Of a stretch of 64,000 nt of DNA, positions 41,314 through 49,333 are shown in pieces (the first letter of the stretch is position 1; each line of letters starts with the position of its first letter). This stretch comes from Pseudofrankia coriaricola (GTDB lineage Bacteria; Actinomycetota; Actinomycetes; Frankiales; Frankiaceae). The notes below the pieces were generated by a model. The model did not search any database. It had not been told where the DNA came from and was given only the letters and a program-made list of their open reading frames with translations. The stretch is taken from positions 62,001 through 126,000 of the forward strand of contig NZ_MBLO01000234.1 of assembly GCF_001854805.1 (NCBI RefSeq), in the 5' to 3' direction. The translations under genes were made by a program, and so were the position numbers.

Positions 41314-43551
41314 TCAGCGGCCCTGGGGGCCCCAGGAGCCTTGGCCGGGGGTGGGCGGGTGCTGGGCGCCGGGCTGGGATGGCCGCGGGACGCCGCCGGT
41401 CGGTGGCCCCGGGGGCCGGTAGCCGGGGCCACCAGCCTGGCCGGGCGCCGGGTAGACGGGAGAGCCGTGACCGGGGGTGCCCGGTGCCGGCGCGCCGGCG
41501 GGGTCGTAGGCGGCGACCGCGCTGGCGGCGACGCCGGCGGCGGCCGGGCGGCCGACCTTGGGCTCGATGCGGCGCAGCGTGACCGACGTCAGGTAGAGCA
41601 GGACGGCGCCGAGCGCCAGGGCCACGGCGATGTCGAGCACCCAGACGCCCGCGCTGTGGTTCCAGAGCGTGTCGCGGGGCGCGGTGCCGATCCGGTCGTC
41701 GCCGAGCTTGCCGGCGTTGTTGAGATCGTCGGTCGCGGCGAGTGCGGCGAAGGCCCAGCGTGCCGGGGCGAGCCAGCTGACCTGCTGCAGCCCGAGCCCG
41801 TCCGACACGGTGATCAGACCGCCGGAGAGCACCAGCTGCGCCATCGTGATCAGGACCAGGAACGGCATCGTCTTGTCGGCGTTGTCGACGAGTGTCGAGA
41901 CGAGCAGGCCGATCATCATCGACACGAGCGCGGCGACGACGATCGCGATGAGGCACTCCAGCAGCGGCGAACTGACCACCACCGCCTCTTCCGGCGTGCG
42001 CCCGACCAGGCCGATCAGCGTGAAGATGATGCACTGCAGCGTCGTGATGCCGGTCAGGATGACGATCTTCGAGCCGAGATAGGCCGATCTGGACAGGCCT
42101 ATGGTGCGTTCTCGACGATAGATGTCCCGTTCTTTGACGATTTCGCGTACCGAGTTGGCCATGCCCATGAAACAGGCGCACAGGATGAGCACGACGAGGA
42201 CCTTCGTCGCGTCGCTGTTCGGCCGGCCGTTTGCCAGTACCCCTAGGCCGTTCGGCGCGGGAATGACCCGCGGGATGATACCCAGGAAGACGGGGAACGC
42301 GGCGATCAGGCGCAGGTACGACCTGTCCGCCAGGATGACCTTCAGATAGCGGCGGGTCAGCGTCGACAGCTGCTTGGGCACCGACTGCTGACGGATGCTC
42401 GGCAGCGCCGGCGGCGCGGTCCGCACCGACGGCGCGACCATGGCCGACGGCACGTAGTACTCGGAGGCGCGGAACCGGGCCGCCATCTGCTCGCCCGGGG
42501 TCGCCTCAAGCTCCCGGAAGACGTCGACGAAGTCCTTGAAGTCCCGCTTGCCGAAGTAGGTCAGCGCCCCGTCCGGCGGGCCGAAGTAGGCGATGAAACC
42601 ACCGGGGGACAGCACCAGGACGTAGTCGCATCGGTCGAGGAACAACACGCTGTGGGTGACGACGATGACGGTGCGGCCCTGCTCGTCGGCGGAGCCCGCG
42701 CCACCACCCTTGGCCAGCGTCCGCAACGTGTCCATCACGGCCTGGTCGTTGGCGGGGTCAAGACCCGACGTCGGCTCGTCGAGGAACAGCAGCGACGGCC
42801 GGGTCAGCAGCTCCAGCGCGACGCTGGTGCGCTTCTTCTGGCCGCCGGACAGGCGCGAGACCGGGGTGTCGGCATGCTGCGTGAGCCCCAGCTCGCCAAT
42901 CGTCTCCAGGACGCGGGCGCGCCGCTCGTCGGTGGTGGTGTCTGCGGGGAAGCGCAGCTCGGCGCCGTACTCAAGGGCCTGGCGGACGGTCAGCTGGGCG
43001 TGCAGCGGGTCGGCCTGCGGGACGTAGCCGATCCGGCGGCGCAGCTCGTCGTACTCGTCGTAGAGGTCGCGGCCGGCGTAGCGGACGGTGCCGGCGTCGG
43101 CTGGGCGGAAGCCGGTGAGCGCGTTGAGCAGCGTCGACTTGCCGGCGCCGGACGGGCCGACGACGCCGAGCAGCGAGCGGGCCGGCAGCCGGAACGTCAT
43201 GTCGCGCATCAGCTGCTTGGTGCCGGCCCAGACGTTGAGGCTGGTCGCCTCGAACGCGACGTCGCCCGAGTCGCGGTACTCGACGAGCGTCGCGCCGTCG
43301 AGCTGGTACAGGTGGTGGCCGATCGCGATCACGTCGCGCTGCCCGACGGGGGCGCGCTGCACGCGTTGGCCGTTGACGAACGTGCCGTTCGACGTGTCGA
43401 GGTCGATGACCTCGGCACCGCCGCGGTGCAGCAGCAGTTCGGCGTGGTGGCGGGAGGCGAGCAGGTCCGGGACCGAGACGTCGTTGTCGCGGGACCGGCC
43501 GAGCCGGATCCGGCCGCCGGAGATCGGGTGGACCTTGCGCGCGGCCGGCAC
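41314..43551 (-). CDS. FHA domain - ABC transporter (ABCG half-transporter type), main part of a split gene
   Basis: Rv1747-like exporter. Visible are an FHA phosphothreonine-binding domain (GRIRLGRSRDNDVSVPDLLASRHHAEL, DTSNGTFVNG), an ABCG-type ATPase (Walker A GPSGAGKST, signature RLSGGQKKR, Walker B LLFLDEPTSGLD) and six helices (from LRLIAAFPVFLGIIPRVI to AVALALGAVLLYLTSV). A ~90-residue Pro/Gly tail follows. GTG 43551 has no ribosome site, and the frame continues upstream as a Pro/Ala linker (AQRPAAAAPPAQRAAQPAPP) that joins a second FHA domain lying one frame away. The gene is therefore probably one FHA-FHA-ABC unit broken by a +1 shift. Confidence 0.85.
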   Translation of the reverse strand: MPAARKVHPISGGRIRLGRSRDNDVSVPDLLASRHHAELLLHRGGAEVIDLDTSNGTFVNGQRVQRAPVGQRDVIAIGHHLYQLDGATLVEYRDSGDVAFEATSLNVWAGTKQLMRDMTFRLPARSLLGVVGPSGAGKSTLLNALTGFRPADAGTVRYAGRDLYDEYDELRRRIGYVPQADPLHAQLTVRQALEYGAELRFPADTTTDERRARVLETIGELGLTQHADTPVSRLSGGQKKRTSVALELLTRPSLLFLDEPTSGLDPANDQAVMDTLRTLAKGGGAGSADEQGRTVIVVTHSVLFLDRCDYVLVLSPGGFIAYFGPPDGALTYFGKRDFKDFVDVFRELEATPGEQMAARFRASEYYVPSAMVAPSVRTAPPALPSIRQQSVPKQLSTLTRRYLKVILADRSYLRLIAAFPVFLGIIPRVIPAPNGLGVLANGRPNSDATKVLVVLILCACFMGMANSVREIVKERDIYRRERTIGLSRSAYLGSKIVILTGITTLQCIIFTLIGLVGRTPEEAVVVSSPLLECLIAIVVAALVSMMIGLLVSTLVDNADKTMPFLVLITMAQLVLSGGLITVSDGLGLQQVSWLAPARWAFAALAATDDLNNAGKLGDDRIGTAPRDTLWNHSAGVWVLDIAVALALGAVLLYLTSVTLRRIEPKVGRPAAAGVAASAVAAYDPAGAPAPGTPGHGSPVYPAPGQAGGPGYRPPGPPTGGVPRPSQPGAQHPPTPGQGSWGPQGR

Positions 43552-43739
43552 CGACGGGTTCGTGGTGGTCGGTACGCCCGACGGGCCGGTCCCGGCCCCA
43601 AGTACCGGCTGGCCGGCCAGGACGGGCAGGAGCTGAGGGGTGGGCGGTATCTGAGGGCCGGGCTGGACTGGCGGAGCGGGCTGGGCCGCGCGCTGTGCGG
43701 GGGGAGCGGCGGCAGCCGGCCGCTGCGCCTTCGCCGGCG

Positions 43740-44041
43740 CCGGGGACTGCGGTGATGACGACTTCCGGACCGTCGACCCCGCCCAGGCGGATCCTTGCCA
43801 CCTCGCCGAGCTGGAGCTCCACCTCGGTGACGCGGCGGCCGTCCCGCCAGATCCCGTTGGCGCTCTGGTCGACGACCCGCCAGCCGGACGCCGACGGCGC
43901 GAGCAGCACGTGCTGGCGCGACACCTTGCTGTCGCTGATCGCGATGGTCGAGGACCGGGCCCTGCCGATCACCGCGGATTCCGGACCGGTGAGCAGCGCC
44001 TCTCCCGCCGATGTCGTCACCCGAAGAGCGGTGCTGACCAC
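43740..44041 (-). pseudogene. N-terminal FHA domain of the split FHA-FHA-ABC gene
   Basis: The ~100-residue segment STALRVTTSAGEALLTGPES, then VIGRARSSTIAISDSKVSRQHVLL and VVDQSANGIWRDGRRV, is a complete FHA domain with the Arg, Ser and His of the phosphothreonine pocket. GTG 44041 has GGAGG 8 nt upstream, so this is the true start of the transporter gene. After about 43745 the reading frame degenerates to Arg/Pro-rich shadow, while the linker and the rest of the protein continue in the next frame. A run of six G (43699-43704) is the most likely slip site. Confidence 0.72.
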
Positions 44042-44560
44042 CCCGTCCCCCTCCGCTGTACTGCTCGTCTACGCCTGGGCACCGCGATGCGGGCGTCCAG
44101 CCGCGTGATGATCACGCGGCCTGAGCGCCGCGTTACCGCCGGCCCGGCCATCCCCCACGGACCGGCAAGCGCGAATCTGGTCCGCGCGTTTCGGTCCTAC
44201 GTTGACAAACACGCTAGTGCGCCCAGGTTCCGCACGGAACGGGCGGGTCCTTACAGCCGTGTCGAATTTCCGACGGCACATGCATCGAAACGCAGTGGGT
44301 AGGCAAAGCACTACGGACGGGTATCCAGGGGCTGGCTCAACTCGACCCGGCGGGACGTGGCCTGGCGGGGAGTGGACTGGCGGGACCTGGCTGTCAGTGC
44401 CTGCCTGGCAGGGCCCGGCCGTCAGCGGCCGGCAGCCAGCGGCCGCGGACGCCGGCCGAATCCGCCGACGGATCCCTCGTCCGGCACCGGTCCGGCACCG
44501 GTCACACCATAAGGCCGGAAAACCATCTAAATCGGTGACAAAGTTCTGAGGAGGAAGCAA
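44042..44560. other. Intergenic region between divergent FHA-ABC and Hsp20 genes
   Basis: About 520 bp. It contains TTGACA at 44202-44207 without a convincing -10 partner and a stretch of short CTGGC/CGGGA repeats near 44340-44450. I looked for CIRCE (HrcA) and HAIR (HspR) elements in front of hsp20 and saw neither. Confidence 0.4.
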
Positions 44561-45040
44561 ATGGCACTCCCCGCGCGTAGCGGCGACGTCCGCCCGATGC
44601 TGGCGAAGTGGGACCCGTTCCGGGAGATCGAGGACGCCTGGGCGAAGATGGGCAGCCTCCTCGGCGACGTGGTCGGTGGCGGGGCGCCGGAGGGCCGCAC
44701 TTTCAGCACCCTGGCCAACATGATCACCCCGGTCGACATCGAGGAGACCGATGACGGGTTCATCGTCGAGATCGATCTCCCCGGCGTCTCGAAGAAGAAC
44801 ATCACCATCGACCTGCAGGACAACGAGCTGATCGTCGGTGGCGCGATCGAGGAGCGGGAGCGCACCGGCAAGCTGCGCCGTCAGGCCCGCCGCACCGGCT
44901 CGTTCGAGCACCGCATAGCGCTGCCCGGCGACGTCGACCCCGAGTCGGTCCGCGCCTCGCTGTGCGACGGCGTCCTGACCATTCGCCTCGCCAAGCAGCG
45001 TGCCACCCACCCGCGCCGCATCGAGATCGACGCCGCCTGA
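44561..45040 (+). CDS. Hsp20/alpha-crystallin small heat-shock protein
   Basis: ATP-independent holdase. 159 residues with the alpha-crystallin core from about 55 (TPVDIEETDDGFIVEIDLPGVSKKNITIDLQDNELIVGG) to 145, containing the A-x-x-x-n-G-v-L-like motif ASLCDGVLTIRLAK. The N-terminal arm WDPFREIEDAWAKMGSLLG is typical of actinobacterial Hsp20. The C-terminal tail RRIEIDAA carries the short I-x-I anchoring motif. ATG 44561 follows GAGGAGG at a good distance. Single gene converging on the TetR gene. Confidence 0.93.
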   Translation: MALPARSGDVRPMLAKWDPFREIEDAWAKMGSLLGDVVGGGAPEGRTFSTLANMITPVDIEETDDGFIVEIDLPGVSKKNITIDLQDNELIVGGAIEERERTGKLRRQARRTGSFEHRIALPGDVDPESVRASLCDGVLTIRLAKQRATHPRRIEIDAA

Positions 45041-45086
45041 CCCACGCGGCGCAAAGGACGAGCCCGCGGGCCTACCGATGGCGAAA

Positions 45087-45980
45087 CTAGATCACCCGGG
45101 GGACCTTGGGGCCGGTGACGCCCCAGAAGACGAGGCGGATCATCGCCTGGCGCAGGTCGGCGACGTGGATCTCCCAGGCCTCGAAGCCGGGCTGATGGGC
45201 GGCGACATGCGCGAGCATCGAGACGAGCGCGCCGGCCATCGCCATCGGCTCGACCTCGGCGCTGCGCCCGGCGCGGGTCTGCGCCTCCTCGACCGCGCCC
45301 GCGAGTGACCTCGTGATCGCGTTGAGCATGCGCACCCGGGCGCGGCGGAACCGCTGGTCGCCCTCCTCGGTGAGCAGGTCGACGACCCGCAGTACCGGCT
45401 GGTGCGCCTGCCAGAACGTCAGGAACCCGTCGACAAGCGACTCCGCGCTGTGCCAGCCGGCGGCACCCCGCCACGGCCTGGCACCGACGAGGTCCGACAG
45501 GTGGGAGCCCTGGTCGGCGACCTGCTCGGCGAGCGCGAGCATCGCCGTCTCCATGTCGACGAAGTACTGGTAGAAGGTCGCGGGTGAGGTGCCCGCCTCG
45601 CGCGTGACGTCGGTGACCGTGAGCTCCCGGTACGGGGTCGTCTCCAACATCGCCGCGGCGCAGTCCAGCAGGCGGGCCCTGGTCGCGAGACCTCGCCGGC
45701 CCGGCACCCGGCCGTCCGCCGCCCGCGGCGCCGCGGCGGCCGGGCTGGTGTCGGCCGAGCTCGCGGCGTCGGCCGGGCCCGCCTCTGTCGCGGCGCCCGC
45801 CTCGGTCGGCACGCCCGGCTCGCCCGCGTCGCCCTGGCCGTTGCCCGCGTCTGCGCCGACCGCGAGCCGGGCGCTGGCTCCGCCCGCCGCCGCGCGGCCG
45901 CGGCCCCGAGGACTCTGGTGGGGGGAGGCATTGGCGGGCTTGGCGGTCTTGTCGAGGGCAGGGGCGTCGGCTGGAGACAC
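45087..45980 (-). CDS. TetR-family transcriptional regulator
   Basis: Helix-turn-helix repressor. The DNA-binding part begins near residue 95 (RRGLATRARLLDCAAAMLETTPYRELTVTDVTREAGTSPATFYQYFVDMETAMLALA), preceded by an unusually long Ala/Gly/Pro-rich disordered arm. The C-terminal ligand domain has FLTFWQAHQPVLRVVDLLTEEGD. GTG 45980 was chosen; a start near GTG of VPGRRGLATR would remove the arm. A copy of the CTGACGGNCCGTCAG-type operator (46003-46017) lies 22 bp upstream of the start, and further copies stand before the LLM, unknown and P450 genes, so the protein is the best candidate for their repressor and may regulate itself. Confidence 0.85.
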   Translation of the reverse strand: MSPADAPALDKTAKPANASPHQSPRGRGRAAAGGASARLAVGADAGNGQGDAGEPGVPTEAGAATEAGPADAASSADTSPAAAAPRAADGRVPGRRGLATRARLLDCAAAMLETTPYRELTVTDVTREAGTSPATFYQYFVDMETAMLALAEQVADQGSHLSDLVGARPWRGAAGWHSAESLVDGFLTFWQAHQPVLRVVDLLTEEGDQRFRRARVRMLNAITRSLAGAVEEAQTRAGRSAEVEPMAMAGALVSMLAHVAAHQPGFEAWEIHVADLRQAMIRLVFWGVTGPKVPRVI

Positions 45981-46317
45981 GTGGTAAGCGTAAGGCGACG
46001 ACCCGACGGAGCGTCAGAAGCAGGCCATGTGACCATCTTCACCGACCGTGGCCACGGCTAGCCACGGCCAGCGCCCGGTATGGGCACCAGACCTCGCCTT
46101 TCGCGCATTTTTCCTGCTGGTGGTCCGCTCGCCTAGGCAGCGTCTGCCCAGCCCGCCGGCCCGGTCCGCCGAGGTCCGGCATGAGGCAGGGCTTCGGTCT
46201 GACGCCCGATCAGGTGGCCGGACCGTGTGGCCGTCTCCCTTCATGGTCAGTCATGCCTGGCACGGCCCAGGTGGTGCCGCCCCTCGCCTTCGGCGCCACA
46301 CGGGAACCGCCGCGGCG
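45981..46317. other. Intergenic region upstream of TetR gene
   Basis: About 340 bp with the TetR operator near its left end and a short inverted repeat CCGTGGC-N8-GCCACGG near 46047-46068. Its right end is the 3' side of the SDR gene. No gene was found. Confidence 0.4.
46003..46017. promoter_or_regulatory. Operator of the CTGA-N7-TCAG family before the TetR gene
   Basis: CCGACGGAGCGTCAG matches 12 of the 14 fixed positions of CTGACGGNCCGTCAG and lies 22 bp upstream of the TetR start, the usual place of an autoregulatory site. Confidence 0.5.
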
Positions 46318-47409
46318 CTAGGCCGGGGCCTGGGCGGCGGCGTCGGCGCGCAGCAGGTGAGGATGGCGGGCGGTGACCATGACGCGCAGGCCCTCGCGCC
46401 ACGGGACGCCCGCCCGGCCGACCCGCTCGTGCAGCGTCGTCAGGTCCATGACGACGCTGCCCAGGGTCGCCTTCGTGTACTCGAACGTCGCCGGGATGCC
46501 GGTGAGCGCCGTGAGCTCGGCGCACCACTCCTGGACGCTGGGCGTCTCGGGCCCGGCCCAGTTGAGGACCGTCGCCGGCACCTCCGCCACCGCCAGCAGG
46601 CCGGGGATCATGGCCGCGATGTCGTCGTCGTGCAGCAGCTGGTAGCGGGTGGGTGTCGCGTCCGCCTCGCTCTCGCCGTAGACGGGCACCGCCATCCCGG
46701 CGGCCATCATCTGCAGGTGGTAGTCGGGCAGGCCGCCGGCCGTCGGGCCGTAGGGAACGTTCAGCCGCGCTATCGTCGTCGGCAGGCCGAAGCGGCGGGC
46801 CGCGTACCGTGCCGCGCTCTCGGCGGCGATCTTGCAGACGCTGTAGGTGTGCAGGAACGGCCAGACGGCGTGGCTGTCGCCGAGCGCGTGGTCCTCCGCC
46901 AGCACGCCATCGTGGTCGGGCGCGTAGACCGCGCCCGAGCTGCAGTACAGGAACGCCCGCGCGATCCCGGCGTAGCGCTCGGCGAGCGCCAGGGTCCCGC
47001 CGACGTTGCCGTCCAGGTCGACGTTCCAGCGGTTGCTCTTGACGACCCCGAAATGCAGGACGAACTCGACCCGCTCGGGCAGCTGGGACAGCTCGCCGGT
47101 GACGAGGTCGGCGGGGGTGGCGCGCACCCCGGCCGCGGTCAGCTCCTCGCGCAGCGCCGCGTCCTTGAACCGGGCCGCGCCGTAGACGGTGTTGTTCCTG
47201 GCGAGCGCGACCGCGAGCGGGCGGGCGACCTGGCCGGTCACGCCGGTCACGAGGATCGTCCGGTCGACAAGATCGACGGGGCCCAGCGGGCCCGCCGCAC
47301 CCTTCGCCGCCTCGGGGTACTCGTCGGCGTCGCCGGCGCCCGCGGCCGTCGCGCCGGCGAGCTGGTCGTAGCTCGTGCCACCGGAGGGTGCCTCGGCGGT
47401 GTCGGACAT
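46318..47409 (-). CDS. NAD-dependent epimerase/dehydratase (extended SDR)
   Basis: Rossmann-fold oxidoreductase of 363 residues. Cofactor motif TGVTGQVARPLAVALA (GxxGxxA) begins near residue 57 after a disordered N-terminus; the catalytic pair is in YSVCKIAAES (Tyr-x3-Lys) and LYCSSGAVYAP supplies the Ser. The substrate is unknown; neighbours suggest oxidation or reduction in a catabolic route rather than sugar-nucleotide metabolism. ATG 47409 has GGAGG 8 nt upstream and follows the alcohol dehydrogenase stop by 14 bp, so it is the last gene of the ALDH-EthD-ADH-SDR operon. Confidence 0.87.
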   Translation of the reverse strand: MSDTAEAPSGGTSYDQLAGATAAGAGDADEYPEAAKGAAGPLGPVDLVDRTILVTGVTGQVARPLAVALARNNTVYGAARFKDAALREELTAAGVRATPADLVTGELSQLPERVEFVLHFGVVKSNRWNVDLDGNVGGTLALAERYAGIARAFLYCSSGAVYAPDHDGVLAEDHALGDSHAVWPFLHTYSVCKIAAESAARYAARRFGLPTTIARLNVPYGPTAGGLPDYHLQMMAAGMAVPVYGESEADATPTRYQLLHDDDIAAMIPGLLAVAEVPATVLNWAGPETPSVQEWCAELTALTGIPATFEYTKATLGSVVMDLTTLHERVGRAGVPWREGLRVMVTARHPHLLRADAAAQAPA

Positions 47410-47423
47410 CGAGTGCGCCTCCG

Positions 47424-48542
47424 TCAGCTCACGTCGTGGACGATGACGCCGCGGATGTTGCGGCCCGCGAGCATGTCCGTGTACCCGGCGTTGATCTCCT
47501 CCAGCGGGTAGCGGTTGGTGATCAGCTCGTCGAGCTTGAGCTGGCCGGAGCGGTAGAGCCGGAACAGCGTCGGCAGGTCCGAGCGGGCGTTGCACGCGCC
47601 GAACAGGGTGCCGCGCAGCTCCTTCTGGAAGATCGCCAGGTCGAACAGGGACAGCTTGACGTCGTTGTCCTGGACCGGCGACACGCCGGTGACGACGACC
47701 CGCCCGCCCTTGGAGACCAGCGCCATCGTCGGCGCGATGTGTTGGTCGCCCTTGACGACGCCGACGGTGATGATCGCGGCGTCGGCCATCGCCCCGTGGG
47801 TCAGGTCGCGGACGAGCGCGGTCGCCTCGTCCAGGTCGGCCGCCGCGTGGGTGGCGCCGAAGATCTTGGCGGCGTCCCGCTTGGACTCGACCGGGTCGAC
47901 GGCGATGATCCGCTCGGCGCCGGCGATCCGCGCGCCCTGGACCGCGTTCATCCCGACGCCGCCGGCGCCGACGACGACAACCGTCTCGCCGGGGACGACC
48001 CTCGCGGTGTGGACCGCCGAGCCATAGCCGGTCGGCACGCCGCAGGAGACGAGCGCGGCCACATCCATCGGGATGTCGTCGTCGATCTTGACGATGCTGC
48101 GTTCGTGCAGCACCGTGTACTCGCTGAACGTGCCGAGGAAGCAGATTGCCGAGAGGTCCTGGCCGCGGGCGTGGAAGCGGGCGGTGCCGTCCACGCCGTA
48201 GCCCATCATCAGGTTCGCGCCAAGGTCGCACAGGTTCGAGCGGCCGCTCGCGCACCAGCGGCACTGCCCGCACGACGGCATGAACGTACAGATCACGTGG
48301 TCGCCCGGGGCGACGCTCGTGACCTCGGGTCCGACGGACTCGACGACGCCGGCGCCCTCGTGACCGCCGACGATCGGCGTGCCGGCGCCCATGTCGCCGG
48401 TGCGTAGGTGGTCGTCGGAGTGGCACATGCCGGAGACGTGCCAGCGGACCAGCACCTCGCCGGCCTTCGGCGGGTCGAGCTCGATCTCCTCGACGGTCCA
48501 GGGCTGGTTCAGCCCCCACATCACCGCTGCCTTGGTGCGCAT
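47424..48542 (-). CDS. NDMA-dependent (mycofactocin-associated type) zinc alcohol dehydrogenase
   Basis: Medium-chain dehydrogenase of 372 residues. The opening MRTKAAVMWGLNQPWTVEEIELDPPKAGEVL is characteristic of the Rxyl_3153/NDMA-dependent subfamily, which holds its NAD tightly and is re-oxidised by an external carrier, mycofactocin in known cases. Catalytic zinc ligands: Cys in GMCHSDDH and His-Glu in GGHEGAG. Structural zinc: four Cys in CGQCRWCASGRSNLC. Rossmann motif VVGAGGVGMN. A hairpin leader element with a 17-residue ORF ends 6 nt before the ATG and supplies AAGGAGG. The aldehyde product could pass to the operon's aldehyde dehydrogenase. Confidence 0.9.
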   Translation of the reverse strand: MRTKAAVMWGLNQPWTVEEIELDPPKAGEVLVRWHVSGMCHSDDHLRTGDMGAGTPIVGGHEGAGVVESVGPEVTSVAPGDHVICTFMPSCGQCRWCASGRSNLCDLGANLMMGYGVDGTARFHARGQDLSAICFLGTFSEYTVLHERSIVKIDDDIPMDVAALVSCGVPTGYGSAVHTARVVPGETVVVVGAGGVGMNAVQGARIAGAERIIAVDPVESKRDAAKIFGATHAAADLDEATALVRDLTHGAMADAAIITVGVVKGDQHIAPTMALVSKGGRVVVTGVSPVQDNDVKLSLFDLAIFQKELRGTLFGACNARSDLPTLFRLYRSGQLKLDELITNRYPLEEINAGYTDMLAGRNIRGVIVHDVS

Positions 48543-48548
48543 GACCCG

Positions 48549-48602
48549 TCAGGCCTCCTTAGAGTCCGGGGGGCCTCCGGAGACGCGATGGAAGATCATC
48601 AT
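48549..48602 (-). CDS. Leader ORF (17 aa) of hairpin element before alcohol dehydrogenase
   Basis: MMIFHRVSGGPPDSKEA. Its first ATG overlaps the EthD stop (ATGA at 48599-48602) and its stop is 6 nt before the dehydrogenase ATG. The GGAGG serving it lies in the hairpin stem. The same peptide pattern (M-x-F/L-x-R/A-x-S-G-G) recurs in the other copies. Whether it is translated is unproven; the arrangement suggests translational coupling. Confidence 0.45.
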   Translation of the reverse strand: MMIFHRVSGGPPDSKEA

Positions 48603-48619
48603 CGCACCTCCTCTGGCCA
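48572..48619 (-). repeat. SD-hairpin leader element, copy in ALDH-ADH operon
   Basis: GGAGGTGCGATG pairs with CATCGCGTCTCC around a 9-base loop. Compared with the pepN array the stem end has changed on both sides (AA/TT to ATG/CAT) and two pairs are G-U, so pairing is retained. The element supplies the last codons and stop of the EthD gene (KWPEEVR) and the start of the leader ORF. Confidence 0.8.
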
Positions 48620-49333
48620 TTTCTGCACGTACTCGCCGAGTACATATGTGTTCGGACGGTAGCGGGCCGCTGTCGCGTCCGGCAGTGTCACGAGATCGAC
48701 GGCGTGCAGCGGCGGCGCGCCCGGGCTCAGCGTGTCGAGTACCCGGTAGCGGACGGCGCCGGGGATGGCGTCCGGGCCGTCCGGCTCGTCGGCCGCCTCC
48801 TCGCCCGTGTCGTCGGTGAGGAAGAGCCGGGCGAGCACGACGCCGGGCGAGCGTCCGCGCGCCCCCACCACGCCAGCGGCGGCATCGGCCACCCCGGCCG
48901 CCTCGCCCGGGGGGTGCGCGGCCGTGTCCGCCTCCGCGGGGACCAGGACCTCGCGGCTGACGCGGTACATGTGGAAGCCCTCGAGGAAGCTCGCCGCGTC
49001 GTCGATCACGGCCTTCCAGTTCTCCGTCGAGTCCCAGCCCTTGGCCGGGTCGACGAACGCGTCGACCGACTCGGTGTGGATCTCGGTGACCGCGTCCAGC
49101 GGCAGCGGCAGCGGCCCGTGGCCGCCCTCGACGAGGCGCACGACGTAGCGGCCGGTCGCCGTCGAGTGCGCCACGCTCATCGGGGCGTGCACGCCGAGGT
49201 AGTGGTCGCGGAACTGGTCCTCGGACACGCCGTCCTTGCGGGTGAACAGGAACAGCAGGATCTCGCCGGCGGGCGCCTCGTCCGGGCCGGCCCCACCGGC
49301 GCCGGCTAACGCGCCGGTCCCCTCCCCGCTCAC
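48599..49333 (-). CDS. EthD-domain-like protein (ferredoxin-fold, dimeric alpha/beta barrel)
   Basis: 244 residues. The N-terminal half has the EthD pattern EILLFLFTRKDGVSEDQFRDHYLGVHAPMSVAHS (the RKxGxxxxxFxxHYxxxHaP signature), then VTEIHTESVDAFVDPAKGWDS. A second, more degenerate half (VLARLFLTDDTG to HAVDLVTLPDATAAR) may be a second copy of the fold. EthD proteins often accompany P450s and dehydrogenases in degradation clusters, with poorly defined roles. GTG 49333 overlaps the ALDH stop (GTGA), and the C-terminus KWPEEVR plus stop come from the inserted hairpin element. Confidence 0.78.
   Translation of the reverse strand: MSGEGTGALAGAGGAGPDEAPAGEILLFLFTRKDGVSEDQFRDHYLGVHAPMSVAHSTATGRYVVRLVEGGHGPLPLPLDAVTEIHTESVDAFVDPAKGWDSTENWKAVIDDAASFLEGFHMYRVSREVLVPAEADTAAHPPGEAAGVADAAAGVVGARGRSPGVVLARLFLTDDTGEEAADEPDGPDAIPGAVRYRVLDTLSPGAPPLHAVDLVTLPDATAARYRPNTYVLGEYVQKWPEEVR

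Noticed and set aside
44400-44560. CIRCE or HAIR heat-shock element before hsp20
   Set aside because: No CTTGAGT-N7-ACTCAAG-like sequence or paired TTGAGC-type repeat could be found.
48543-48619. Plain intergenic terminator between EthD and alcohol dehydrogenase genes
   Set aside because: The hairpin contains the ribosome site and EthD stop, matches copies upstream of other genes, and the genes seem to be in one operon.
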